A stretch of 64,000 nucleotides of DNA from Palaemon carinicauda. Lineage: Eukaryota > Arthropoda > Malacostraca > Decapoda > Palaemonidae. Of this stretch, positions 33,421 to 44,384 are shown piece after piece. The number at the start of each line of letters is the position of its first letter. Position 1 is the stretch's first letter. The stretch is from the NCBI RefSeq assembly GCF_036898095.1, contig NC_090746.1:50158096-50222095 (forward strand), read 5' to 3'. A program made the position numbers and the translations under genes. The notes below the pieces were generated by a model. It saw only the letters and a program-made list of their open reading frames with translations. It did not search any database and had not been told where the DNA came from.

Positions 33421-33695
33421 CCACTATTGTATCATGCAAAGTGGTTCCCGGATCTTCTGCAGCTCCTAACGGTGCTACCGAGAGAACTCCCTCCATGCCA
33501 AGATCTACTAAGACAACCACACGCAAACATTTCCACAAGGCAGTAGCTTCTCTTCAACTTCACGCCTGGAAACTATCCAGCATTTCATCTTACAGAGAGG
33601 ATTTTCCTAACAAGTTGTGAGAAGGATGTCTAGATACCTACCTAGATCTTTAGCATTAGTCTACCAGGCTAAGTAGACTGTCTTCTGTAGTTGAT

Positions 33696-33735
33696 ATCAG
33701 ATGTCAGGATGCCTGAAAACTTTAAATCAATCAAT
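33696..33735 (+). repeat. 40-bp LINE-tail insertion with 11-bp target duplication
   Basis: The insert ends in ACTTTAAATCAATCAAT, a short simple-repeat tail. It is flanked by the direct repeat CTGTAGTTGAT (33685-33695 and 33736-33746). It looks like an extremely 5'-truncated retroposition event inside the YR of B. Confidence 0.7.
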
Positions 33736-33822
33736 CTGTAGTTGATGTTGTGGAAGGGTTATCTCTCCACTTGATACCACTATTCCAGTAATAGCAGAGT
33801 TCCTTGTATACTTTCAGGTGTA

Positions 33823-35162
33823 ACTAGGATTTTGTATGTCTCAATGACTCTTTAGTCCATCCACGGAGACTCCATTTGCTCTTCGGTAGAGCAATTCATT
33901 TTAAACAATTAGAGAGTTCTTATGATCTTGTCTAACTTATTCTTGAACTGATTTACCATGTTACTGTTCACTACATCCGCTTGAAGTCTATTCCATGTAT
34001 GTGCTATTTTGTATGCAAAGAAATTGTCTCATTGAGTGGTGGTGTATCTTTTCAATTCCAGGTTGTATACGTTACCTCTAGACTGATTTGTGCTAAGCAT
34101 GAATAGATAGCTGTAATCTACATTTCTTATTCCTTTAAGAGTTTTGAATCCCTCTATTAACTGTCCCCTTAGTCGTCAAGTTTGTAGATCAAATAAGTTT
34201 ATACATTCCATCCCCCGTGTATATCAAATTGTCTTAGTGTTGGAACTAGTTTTGTGGGCCTAGCATGTACTACTTCCAGTCTATCTATATCCGTCGGAAT
34301 TCTTAGAGCCCAGAATTAGACTCCATATTCTAGGTGGGGTCTTACTAGTTATGTGTACAGCTGTAGTACAGTGTCTCTGTTTCTGTATTTGCATTGTCTC
34401 TTTATGCAACCGATTAGTTTCTGTGCTTTCTTTTCAGCTTTTATGCTCTGTTTGGTGAACTTCAAATCCTTTCTGATAATAATACCGAAATCTTCCTCCT
34501 GGTCCACATTTTCTATTTCATTACCCAGCAGGGAGTAATATGATTGTGAATTACTATAACCTATGTGCATGACTTTGCATTTCCCACAATTGAAAGGCAT
34601 TAGCAATTTTCTGGACCATTTTCCTAGCTTCATTAGATCCTCTCTTAAGGTTTCTACGTCTTCTGAGTTCGCAGCAGTTATGCCAAGTTTAGTATCGTCA
34701 GCAAATTTGGCTATTATATCAGTTAATCCAAAATCTATCTCGTTAATGAAAATGAGGGATATTAATGGGCCAAGGACGGACCCTTGAGGTACTCCGCTTG
34801 TAACAACTACCCACTCTGAAGCTTCTCCATTGATTACAACTCTCTGTTTTCTGTTTGTTAGCCAATCTTCAATTCATTCTGCTAGCTCCTCAATGATGTC
34901 TATTGCTTTAGTATTGACCTTTAATTTTTTATGAGGAACTTTGTCAAAAGCTTTTTGAAAGTCTAAGTATATGATATCTAGTGCCCAGCTTTTGTCATAA
35001 ATGCTAAACATGTGGGAAAATTCCAAAAGATTTGTCATATATGATCACTTTAGTCTATAACCATGTTGGTTTTCTATCAGAAGATTTTGTTTCTCTCTAT
35101 GCTGTAATATAAAATCTATTATAATTGATTAAAAATTTTGCAAGGCACTGAAGTTAGACACA
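33823..35162 (-). mobile_element. CR1-type LINE fragment inserted in YR of B
   Basis: Read on the - strand from about 35100: IIYLDFQKAFDKVPHKKL, WVVVTSGVPQGSVLGPL, IIAKFADDTKLGI (active-site FADD, near 34700), then the open stretch 34349-34633 with WSRKLLMPFNCGKCKVMHIG, and a C-terminal part near 34030-34350 with VRPHLEYGV and RGNVYNLELKRYTTTQ. These are CR1/L2-group RT motifs. It is 5' truncated, with several stops. Its flanks rejoin the YR sequence of B by comparison with A at 5625-5660. Confidence 0.82.
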
Positions 35163-35558
35163 CAGGAGAAGCTTCTACCTGTCTTGGCAGTGAAAGGCTA
35201 CCGCTCAGCCTTAAGCCTTGCCTTTTATCTGAAAGGAGTTGAGCTTTCCTCCTTTTTGGAATTGTCTTTCCTCATACAAAGTTATAAGCTCACCTGCCCC
35301 CAGTCAGAAGTTAGACGTCCTCCTTGGAATGTGGTTTGCGTCCTTCAGTCCCTGAAGGGTGCTCCCTACGAACCTTTACGCCAGGCAACAGATATCCTCT
35401 TCACTTTAAAGACGGTGTTCCTACTCGCATTGGCTTCGGCCAAGAGAGTTAGTGAGATTCTTGGTCTATCCTACGACATCGCCCATTCAAAGGGATAGGG
35501 GGAAGGGACACGCCACCTCGTCCCTGAGTTTATTGCTAAGACTCAAAATCCGGGAGTT

Positions 35559-37790
35559 GCGGATCCTAGATTCGGGCCCTTTTGGGTTGGGAGTCTTCGT
35601 TCTGTAACAATGTTCCTTTGCCTAGTAAGGAGTTTGAGGTATTCCCTAAAACGCACTGCAGCAGGTCGCCCCCGAGTATCAGCATGGGGAAGGTCAAGAG
35701 GAGGGTCACAAAGAACAGCTCAGCTTGGATTCGCAGGGTCATTACCTATGCAGTGAATCCAGACCCTCCTCCTGCTTGTTGACCTAGGGCTCATGAACTC
35801 AGGGACATAAGTACGTCCCTGGTGTTTAAACGTAACTACTCTGTGGCGCAGGTATTACAAGCGGGTGTGGAAGGTCAGACGACCTTCACCACCCACTAAC
35901 TGCAAGACATGACCCACAGGAGAATGGAGATGTTATCTATTGGTCCTGTGGTGGTTGCACAACAAGTGGTTTAGAATGCCTCAGGCTTCTTGATGGACAA
36001 GTAGCAGATGGTTGAGGGCATAGATTACCTGGCATTAGTCTGGGATGAATTTGTAAGAATGACGGGCTTTTTATTTTTTCATCTTTCCCTCTCTTGGGGA
36101 ACAGCATTATGGGTCTTCTGCTTGGTGGCCTCACCCATTTGCAGGTAATAACCATTTGCTTTGTTATAGATTTAATACTTGTGTATATCCCGAAACTCCC
36201 CACGATGTGGGTATTGGGAAACGTCCATGTTTGATATCACCATTCCTATTTAGCTCGGAATTTTCTTACCTAGACAGTCACATTGCTAGTTTTTCATACG
36301 CATGTAGGTTGATCAGACCAGTACCCGTGCATTGCACAAAGTTCTTAGCGAGGTGCCTGGGTTTATCTCAGATACATTCCAAACCTGTACATGAAAACCC
36401 TGGGTCAATGGCCAAGCCAGTGGTTGGACTTCCTAATGGGTGATTCATTCCTAATAAATAGCGTACGGGTTGTAGTGTGTGGGAACAAATGACAAATTTG
36501 AAATTGATTAAAACGATATATAAAAAAAAATCTTCTACCTTGAAAGCATGCTACCACTATTTAAATTGGATTCCGTGCATGCTAGTAACAAGTGAGATGG
36601 CGTACCTCTGAATAATATTAAGCAATTTCAGTTCTAGCTGGGTCCCCTTGTCCAGTATCAAATCAAGGGGTTGTACCCAGTGTCCAGTTCCCTTGACTGT
36701 TTACTATTGCCCAGGTTTCTGGGTATTCCGCTGTTTGATCTTTTTGTGTAGTGAACGTTGGAGTGTGGTCGGCATTCGGACACTAGGCAGTCTGCGTGCT
36801 ACATCTGGCCACAGTCCGCAAACCACTACCGCGGATCCTAGATTCAGGCCCTTTTGGATTGGGAGTCTTCGTTCTGTAACCGATGACCCAGATCAACTGT
36901 TCCTTTGCCCAGTGAGGAGTTTAAGGTATTACCTTAAATGCACTGCAGCAGCTCGCCCCTGAGTATCAGCAGTCTTCATCAGCACGGAGAAGGTCAAGAG
37001 GAGGGTCACAAAGAACACCATCTTAGCTTGGATTCGCTGAGTCATTTTCCTTTCAGTGAATCCCGACCCTCCTCCTTGTTGACCTAGGGCTCATGAACTC
37101 GGGGACATAAGTACGTCCCTGGTGTTTAAACATAACTACTCTGTGACGCAGGTATTACAAGCGGGTTTGAAAGAATCAGACGACCTTCACCGCCCACTAA
37201 CTGCAAGCGTGACTCACAGGAGAATGGAGACGTTATCTATTGGTCCTGTGGCGGCTGCACAACAAGTGGTTTAGAATGCCTCAGGCTTCTTAATGGACAA
37301 ATAGCAGATGGTTGAGGGCATAGGTTACCTGGGATTAGTCTGGAATGACGAGCTTTTTATTTTTTCATCTTTAACTCTCTTGGGGAACAGCACCATGGGT
37401 CTTCTGCCTGCTGGCCTCACCCATTTGCAGGTAATAACCATTTCCTTTATGTATAGATTTAATACTTGTGTACATCCCCGATACTCCCCACGATGTGGGT
37501 ATTGGGAAACCTCTATGTTTGATATCAACATTCCTATTTAGCTCGGAATTTTCTTACCTAGACAGTCACATTGCTAGTTTTTCATACGTACACAGGTTGA
37601 TCAGGCCGGTACCCGTGCATTGCACAGAGTTCATAGCTAGGTGCCAGGATTTTTCTCATACATGCCAAGCCTGTACATGAAAACCCTGGGTCAATGGCCA
37701 AGCCAGTGGTTGGACTTCCTAATGGGTGAGTCATCCCTAATAAATAGTGTACGGTTTGTAGAGTGTCGGAACAAATGACAAATTTGAAAG
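35559..37790 (+). repeat. Tandem duplication of the 3' end of B
   Basis: Copy 1 (35559-36506) and copy 2 (36831-37790) start at the same GCGGATCCTAGATTC and both run through the YR C-terminus, GTTTAGAATGCCTCAGGCTT, the 3' noncoding region and the first part of the internal complementary region. A 324-bp unrelated spacer (36507-36830) separates them. Only copy 2 leads into the right terminal repeat. Confidence 0.85.
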
Positions 37791-37855
37791 TAATTTTTAT
37801 TTTTCATACAAATTGTCCGGCCATCGCTGTCCCCCATAAATCTTGCCTGCAGTCA

Positions 37856-38069
37856 AAAAGTGACTTGGTTTCACTGGTGTGAGTGAGAGGGGTAGCTGGC
37901 AACTCCCACTACCCCTCCCTACCCCCACTAAACCAGCAATTTGGGTAGTTGCCACCTCTTAAAAGTCTTAATGGATAGTCTTCCAGCTTTGCCAAAAGAT
38001 AATCCTTAATAAATAGCTACAGGTTTGTATCATTAGGAAAAAATACAAATTACTTTCAAATGTCATTTT
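37856..38069 (+). repeat. Right inverted terminal repeat of B
   Basis: It mirrors 28516-28705 (AAAAAGTGACTTGGTTTCAC, then TGGATAGTCTTCCAGCTTTG) and ends with AATACAAATTACTTTCAAAT. Confidence 0.8.
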
Positions 38070-38777
38070 ATGCGGGTTTACCAACTGTGCATAAAAATTA
38101 AGTAATGTTTTTTTGGAAAATAACTGATCTGATGTCATGATCCTTTTGTGTCTGTATTTTCATGAATGGAATATATTTGCATTATTACTCTTAATCGTAA
38201 TTTATACACAGCTCTTTCAATTCTCATTTCTGTATCCTCTCATATATTCCCTTATATTCATTTTCATTTCTACCGCATCTCATTTATGATTTACCCAGTA
38301 ATTAAGTTGACAATCCAACACAGTTGCCTTACATTTGTTTTGCTTTTGTAGTAGGCATACAGAACTCTTAGAATCACAGACATAGTGGGGTTTCCTTTTG
38401 GGATTTCTTTACACTTTAGTTAATATTCAATATTTCATGATGAATATATGTGATCACTTCTGTTACTACCCCTGTAGATTTCTCCATAGGGAGAATAATA
38501 AAGTGCATGCCCCAGTCTATAGTTGATACAGAGATCAGAAAGAATTAGGTGTGAGGAGATTTTGGTTTCCATTAGAGTTAGATTTTTATATAAGGGTTAG
38601 TTAAGTACTTTGGTACAATGTTAATTGCTATATATTTACCAGTTATTTTGTATAACTGTATGAAATGTAAAGGTCTTATTTTTCTAGTAAATGATATGAG
38701 GAATTTTTTTATAATCTATTTTGGTAAACTCAGTGGTTTAGTTACAGTTTGGTACTCAAACAATTGATTTTCTGTAG
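38070..38777 (+). other. TAF2: TAF2 intron between B and the next exon
   Basis: AT-rich sequence with no recognised element, ending with the acceptor ATTTTCTGTAG at 38777. Confidence 0.6.
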
Positions 38778-38944
38778 CGCTGATTCACCTGTATTGTGGC
38801 TTCGTCTGGATCCTGACATGACGATGATGCGTGCCGTGGAAGTTGAGCAGCCTGATAACCAGTGGCAATATCAATTACGTCATGAACGTGATGTGACTGC
38901 CCAAACGGAAGCTGTTAATGCACTGTTTCATTTAGCCAAACAAG
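38778..38944 (+). CDS. TAF2: TAF2 internal exon (fourth in window)
   Basis: A 167-nt exon between TTTTCTGTAG and GTACGT. Its first base completes Asp across a 17.1-kb intron; it then reads ADSPVLWLRLDPDMTMMRAV, EVEQPDNQWQYQLRHERDV and TAQTEAVNALFHLAKQ, with one base left over. ADSP-LW-R-DPDM and WQYQLR-ERDV-AQ are hallmark TAF2 stretches at the start of the helical-repeat region. The next exon (the QEQCFYRVR-type segment) is not found before 64000, so the following intron exceeds 25 kb. Confidence 0.94.
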
Positions 38945-39939
38945 GTACGTATAGAGACTTGTTTCATGTATTTTTGTCATTTTCCTTTTGCAAGATTATA
39001 CAGGTACTGCATAAAGTAGCCTTCCTATGGATGCATAGCACTGTGCTAAAAGATATGAATTTTGGGTTGATATTCCAGTAATGTTATATAGGTTTGCTTA
39101 AGTGATTAATTTAAACTTTGTAAACTTAGTCCAGATTTCTGTGGTGGTGAAAACTTATTCTATTTGTCTTATTCGCGTGAATCCTATTTTTTTAAACAAT
39201 TTTCACATTTTTATAGAAACAGGTCTTGCCATAAGGAAGGTTTTAGTCATTGTCAGGTGAATTTGGTTTGTATAAACCAAACTCAAACACCATTTATTTG
39301 ACTTCATTGCTATACTATTTATACACTTATACTGTATACCTATATATTCCTTTTCATATCCGTTTTAAATTAAATAATTGATAAACTGTTGTTCATATTA
39401 CTTTTTCTCAAAACTTGCTAGAATAAATGCTAACACGCAAAAAGAGGATCTTAGGGGGAAAAGAACATGGTGTAACAAAATAAAAGCTAAACCTTTCAAA
39501 ATCGGGAAAAGCCGAAATAGAAAGGGTACAAGCAAAGAAACACAAACAAGGCTTCCGAAATCGGGAAAATAACGATTCAGAACAACCAAACGAAAATAAA
39601 ACACACGTGTTCGTCTCCCCGAAAAGAACTAAAAAACATAAAGGCTGGCAGGAAAGGCTACCCACCGAAACCGCTTACGGTTCGGTCAAGTAGACTAACA
39701 AAATACAATCATGCCAAAACATTAAATTAGATGTCCATAACATAAATGGCTTACAAATAGTATAAGTAACTAAATGAAAGCCCGATAAACAAAGAGATCA
39801 CGAGAAAGTGACACCTAAATGGGCGCGGGAGAACCCCCGTAAGGGAACTTGAACAAGCGGCGTTAAGATGATAAGATTAAAAAACCCAACACGGTAAGGA
39901 ATAAAAAGTGTCGCTACCTAGAAATCCCAAATAGACAAA
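38945..39939 (+). other. TAF2: TAF2 intron before element D
   Basis: No exon or known repeat seen. 39420-39900 is unusually purine-rich on this strand (for example CGGGAAAAGCCG near 39504 and CGGGAAAATAACG near 39562), unlike the AT-rich neighbouring intron. It could be a remnant of an unrecognised element. Confidence 0.4.
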
Positions 39940-40108
39940 TTTTAAATATTAAACTTAGCCGGTGAATATATGATAGCTGACGTCTCCGACGGCTCGACAG
40001 AATTCAAAAACTCGCGAGCGATCGCCATGAAGGTAGCGGGTGTGCCCACCAGCGCCAACTATCGGCCAGATACCGCATATACATGTAAACAGCTCCAGTT
40101 CTTCTCTG
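39940..40108 (+). repeat. Left inverted terminal repeat of D
   Basis: It includes ACTTAGCCGGTGAATATATG, GAGCGATCGCCATGAAGG and CAGCTCCAGTTCTTCTC. It is the reverse complement of 46051-46195. Confidence 0.85.
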
Positions 40109-41373
40109 TCGGTTCCATCGACAAGTCGATTCCACTCGCTATTATGACCTCGAGTTTTCTACCGAATTGGTGAAGTACTTGGTTTTGGTTTTATTGCTTT
40201 CGCCGTGTTGGATTATTCAATACTATCCTCAAAAGAAATGCTTTTGAAAGGAGAGTAAAAGTGTTTTGCCCTTGCTCCATAGAGTAAAAATGGCCGACCC
40301 TTCCCTTAGTGTACGGAAGTGTGTTTTAGGCTTTTAGCAATTATCTTATCACGTTATAAATTGTTGTTGTTAATTATAGATTTTCCTCTATATATTTTAT
40401 ATCTCACCCGCCTTTATTAGGCCTCTTCGATTAGCTTTCCATTTATAATAAACATCAAGATAAATTTTAATGATTTGTTTATATGCGGCCTTACCTATTC
40501 CTCCCCTAATCCGAGAGTAGGCGGTCCTAACTTGGAAACCGAAGTTAAACAACGTTGAGCCCTTTCAACTTTTATTTTCGTTAAGTTTAAATCATTTGCT
40601 CTGTAAGAGTTATTAAATGAATATTTTTTAGTAGATATTTTATGAAAGATTTTCTTTGAATAGTCTTCGTGCTGTTTCAAAGATGAACTAACGTTTGGTT
40701 TATTTATGCTACGCAGTTTGCGCTCTATCGTTACGATAGAGAAAGAGAGAATCACGGTTTCACTTTGCAGAAAGAGTAAATCGATTCTGACGTTTTGTTC
40801 ATTCTTCTTTCAAACTGAAATGTTTTAAATACTAATTTAAAGGAACTTGTTAATTTTCAATTTCTTAGTCCTTTCAGTTTTTTCCTTTGGTCAAATAACC
40901 TGTTTATTGACGAAGGGTAAGACGGAGAGAGAGAGAGGAAGAGAGAACGTTCCGATCTTTATTCTCGTCCCAAGCGAGTAACGTTGTTCTCGAGTCAGTT
41001 TTTTACTCTCGTCCCAAGTCTCTGTACGGGGAGAAAGAATAAAACGTTTTTAGTTTTTATTCTCGTCCCAAGGCACTGTACGGTGAGAGATTGAAAACGT
41101 AGTTTTTAATGAACTAGTGTTTAGTCTCCTCCCCAGTCACTGATCCTTTTAACTTTATATATTTCCGTTTTATTCGATATATATGTTTACTGTTTTTTTG
41201 CTTGTATTAATGTGCTTACATTATAAGACTTATTTCGCAATTATAACCTTTTGATGTAGGGGAGAATTGCGTGCTTCAGGTAGAAATCAGTTTTTATTCA
41301 TGCCTAATGTGAAATTATTGAAAAATTTGATTTCAGTGAAGTAAGTGCAAAAACAGAAAATTGTAGTGATAAA
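40109..41373 (+). other. 5' leader of element D, noncoding
   Basis: It aligns with the leader of C. It contains TCTATCGTTACGATAGA (about 40723-40741), GAGAGA tracts near 40925-40947, and three spaced ACTCTCGTCCC/TTCTCGTCCC-like repeats (40960-41075). No ORF. It probably carries promoter and leader functions. Confidence 0.6.
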
Positions 41374-42510
41374 GTGATAATTGCGCAAAGTGTTATCAGT
41401 GTTGCGACAGAGGGTTCGTCTGTTCGTGCCTGTCGTTCGCCTAGTCCGAGACCTCTTGCAAGCTCCCATGCCCCAGGGAGAAGTAATGTCGTAGGACTTA
41501 TGGGTTCGAGAGACTTTAACCAACGAACAGACGTTCCCTCTATGGTTTCAGGCGTGTCTCGTCAAGACCGCCCCTACCATAAGACGAGCGAGACGGTTTT
41601 CTCCTCGTCATCCGAAGGCTTATCGCGTAAGAAACCGTGGAGCAAGGTTTCGAGACCCTTAAAGCGAAAGTCAGTCCCTTCAGGACAGGTCCAGCGTCCT
41701 GGTTGTAGCCATTGGGACAGCTCTGACCCTGTGCAGTCATCGGAAGACTGCTCCACGCCTAAACAGAAGCGTAACACAGGCTCCGAGAGTCTTAGTGTAG
41801 GCAAGGTTTTGCAGTCACAGACGTTACCCTCGTCTCTTACCGCACCCATTCCCGTTGATCCTAAATGGGTTGTACTGCTAGACATGCAGAATAAGCTTGC
41901 CTCTCTTATCGAGGACTATTCTGCTGAGCAGGTTCACGATGATCCTCGCCGCTTAGCTGATCGAGATCCTGGCCGTCAGCCGCCCAAACGAGCCTTTGCT
42001 CGTCCTGTTGACGTTGACGTTACAAAGACACGTCAGTCACGTTTTGTAGAGCCTCACTCGATGCAGTCCCGTGTTGACTTTCAGCCGCTTGTGGACGTTC
42101 AGCCGCTGCCGCATGCTCTTGTTGACGTTCAGGACGTTCGCCAACCAGCGAAGTTGACTTGTTTTGACGTTGAGCATCAAGCACCGCAGTCAAGAGTTGT
42201 TTTGACTGCTCAGTCTAGGCAGTCAAGGCAGTCTCGAGTTGACGTCGAGTGTCCTCCCGCACCTGTTGTTGTTGCTGGTCAGTCCTTTAAGCAGTTACAT
42301 GACATAGCGTCCTTGACTGCTACTAATGCTCCTTTGCGTGTGGACTCTGCTTGTCAAGCATTGCCACCACGGCTTGAGACTCGGCAATTGCCGGACGAGG
42401 TTCCTTCAGATGAGGAAGTTGCTGATCCCCCTCCTACTGATATTCCCTTGGGGACTCTGTCAGACGGAGAGGAGCCTAAAGCTGCTCAGCCCTCTATGGA
42501 CTTTAAATAA
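41374..42510 (+). CDS. gag-like protein of element D, first segment intact
   Basis: An open reading of 378 residues; the in-frame start at 41374 is GTG, and the first in-frame ATG is near 41499 (ATGGGTTCGAGAGAC), so the true start is unsure and may involve an upstream splice. The N-terminal half is Ser/Arg-rich (RACRSPSPRPLASS). The middle has PKWVVLLDMQNKLASLIEDY, a probable helix. Then come Val-Asp repeats (VDVQDVRQP, SRQSRQSRVDVE) and an acidic C-terminus. It is the least damaged gag segment of the C/D family and is presumed structural. Confidence 0.7.
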   Translation: MIIAQSVISVATEGSSVRACRSPSPRPLASSHAPGRSNVVGLMGSRDFNQRTDVPSMVSGVSRQDRPYHKTSETVFSSSSEGLSRKKPWSKVSRPLKRKSVPSGQVQRPGCSHWDSSDPVQSSEDCSTPKQKRNTGSESLSVGKVLQSQTLPSSLTAPIPVDPKWVVLLDMQNKLASLIEDYSAEQVHDDPRRLADRDPGRQPPKRAFARPVDVDVTKTRQSRFVEPHSMQSRVDFQPLVDVQPLPHALVDVQDVRQPAKLTCFDVEHQAPQSRVVLTAQSRQSRQSRVDVECPPAPVVVAGQSFKQLHDIASLTATNAPLRVDSACQALPPRLETRQLPDEVPSDEEVADPPPTDIPLGTLSDGEEPKAAQPSMDFK

Positions 42511-43063
42511 ATCATGCTGATTTTTAAGGATCTTTGTCCGGATCATTTTGTAACTGCTGCTCCTCGTTCGCCTAAACGTCAGAGTTTACACTAGGCCTAG
42601 CTACTTCGAAGCCGTTGTTTTTTTTCTAAACTAGTGCTCTCTCGCTCTTCTAAGAGAGCTTTACGTTTGCTAGGCGACTGGTTGATCACCAGGAGGAGTT
42701 TGGGGGAGACAGCCTTTGCTTTCCCTCCTTTTAAACTGGCTTATAGAGCGAGCGTCTGGTATGACACGGGAGAAGTTCTCGGCTTGGGAGTTCCTGCCTC
42801 TGCCCAGATAAACTTCTCAAACCTCATAGACTCTCCCTGGCGCCTGGCCATGAGACGCTCCAAGATTTTATGGTCGGCTTCAGAGCTAGACCATCTCCTG
42901 TTAGGAGTTTTTTCGAGCGTTTGAAGTTTTGCTGTACAATTATGTCATGCATAAACAAGGCTATCAGGGATGGCTCCAATAATCTGACAGCCACGTTCTC
43001 TGCAGGAACAAGACTATCAGGGATGGCTCCAATGATCTGGCAGCCACGTTCACTGCAGGAGTA
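42511..43063 (+). pseudogene. Second gag segment of D with 53-bp tandem duplication
   Basis: 42634-42924 is open: SRSSKRALRLLGDWLITRRS, VWYDTGEVLGLGVPASAQ, ILWSASELDHLLLGVF, matching E 23950-24240. It then changes frame and reaches a tandem duplication of about 53 bp (42957-43010 and 43011-43063), each with CTATCAGGGATGGCTCCAAT. After it the sequence jumps into the middle of the RT. Confidence 0.72.
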
Positions 43064-43650
43064 CGTAAGATGCAAGTGCGCTCAATGTGTTCATTGTCAA
43101 GACAAACTTCACGATGAAGTCTACCAAGCTGTCTTGACAGCATTAATGGAAGGCGACTGGATGGTCTCTCTCGACCTTCAGGATGCATACTTCCACATCC
43201 CGATTCATCCAAACTTTCAACTACATCTGAGGTTTGTGGACGAAAAAGTAATGTACCACTGTCGAGCACTGTACTCCGACCTCATTCCTGCTCCTTTTGT
43301 TTTTACAAGGCCCTTGCAAAATGTAGCAAGCTTTCTACATTTTTTGAGGATTCAGAGCCTCCCTTTATTTTGACGACTGACTAATCAGGCCGTTCGTCAT
43401 TATATCGCTGTCTGGAGAGCCTCTAATGGACATTAGACCTAACCAAGGAGCTAGGTCTCATAGTGAACGTAGACAAGTCGTAACTTACAGTATCCCATCC
43501 CAGACTATTCTTTTTTTGGGAATGGAGATACTGTGTATGATTTTTCGACCCTTTTCGTCTCCCGCAAGAATGGAACAAGCTCTGTTAAAAGTCCTTCACT
43601 TGCAAGAGAAAAACAGTCGCTCTGTAAGAGTTTGAACTAGCCTCATGGGA
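43064..43650 (+). pseudogene. Truncated reverse transcriptase of D
   Basis: It begins directly at the palm: MVSLDLQDAYFHIPIHP (about 43160-43212), then YSDLIPAPFVFTRPLQNVAS. The active-site region near 43365-43385 reads YFDD in one frame, followed by TGA where the family has Trp. The fingers region is deleted, so the protein is not functional. Confidence 0.72.
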
Positions 43651-43759
43651 ACTCTTTCATCGCTAGAGTAGTTCACTCTCTGGGGAGACTCAACCTATGC
43701 CCTTTCCTATTTCACCTAAACATTGGAACAAGGAGAAGGGCTTAGTGAGTATCTCTTTC

Positions 43760-44384
43760 CCAATCTCCAACTCAGTCTAGACATGTCTGACTTGGTGGGA
43801 CAGCAACATCAGACTTCGAAAAGGTCTTTCTCTTGCGATCAAGAACCCAAACCATGTGTTGTTTTCAGATGCAGCGGATTTGGGTTAGGGAGCTCCACTG
43901 GACAGTCTGGAAGGCTCGGTTCTTTGATCCACGGATCAAAAGGAACTCCTTTTAAGGCAGTAACATCTCTCCTTTGGCGAGATTTGTGCAGAAATGAATG
44001 TCTTGGCGGACGGCCTCAGCAGAAGAGGACAAGTCTTCTCCATGGAGTGGACGTTGCATAAGACTGTGTGCGAGAAGCTATGGATGACATGGGGTCTACC
44101 CACCATAGATCTTTTTGCTACTCTCTCTGACAAAGAGGCTCTCGACTTACTGCTTTCCAGTTCCAGATCCAGAGGCAGCTCACATAGACACTTTCCTGCT
44201 GGACTGGTCTCACCTGGACGTTTATGCCTTTCCACCTTTCAAGGTCCTAGACAAGGTGCTGCAGAAGTTCACCTCTCACGAAGGGACCAGGTTGACATTG
44301 GTTGCTCCACTCTGGCCCGCGAGAGAGTGAGTAACAGAGGTACTTCAATGGCTGGTAGACGTTCCAAGGAGTCTACCTTTAAGG
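43760..44384 (+). pseudogene. RNase H (internally deleted) and methyltransferase-like region of D
   Basis: NHVLFSDAADLG near 43850-43885 is the first RNase H strand. The Glu and the DNTTA motif are missing, and the sequence resumes at about 43990 with MNVLADGLSRRGQVFSMEW. The methyltransferase-like part is TIDLFATLSDKEALDLLL in one frame and, from 44115, STYCFPVPDPEAAHIDTFLL and HLDVYAFPPFKVLDKVL. Confidence 0.7.

Larger units (their letters stand above)
33430..35960 (+). pseudogene. Tyrosine recombinase of element B, split by LINE
   Basis: The N-terminal part lies at about 33470-33822 (LVYQAK-like text at 33655-33672) and the catalytic part at 35163-35960. 35184-35498 is open: VKGYRSALSLAFYLKGVELS, PYEPLRQATDILFTLKTVFL and Arg in LASAKRVSEILGLSYDIAHS. 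Later pieces across frames include TTFTTH near 35878-35897, where the nucleophile Tyr of A (THYL) is replaced in CACTAACTG by a stop. It is a dead copy. Confidence 0.72.
28516..38069 (+). mobile_element. DIRS-like YR retrotransposon B, rearranged
   Basis: Same family as A. The left terminal repeat starts near TTGTTCCGACACTCTAC (28518), and the right one ends near TTTCAAATGTCATTT (38069). Gag, RT, RNase H, methyltransferase-like and YR follow in order, all heavily mutated. The YR is split by a CR1-type LINE (33823-35162), and the 3' end is present twice (35559-36506 and 36831-37790). Only about 65 bp separate it from element E, in the same TAF2 intron. Confidence 0.85.

Noticed and set aside
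39370..39640. Small ORFs at 39378-39665 as a host gene or missing TAF2 exon
   Set aside because: No similarity to the expected TAF2 continuation and no proper splice borders.
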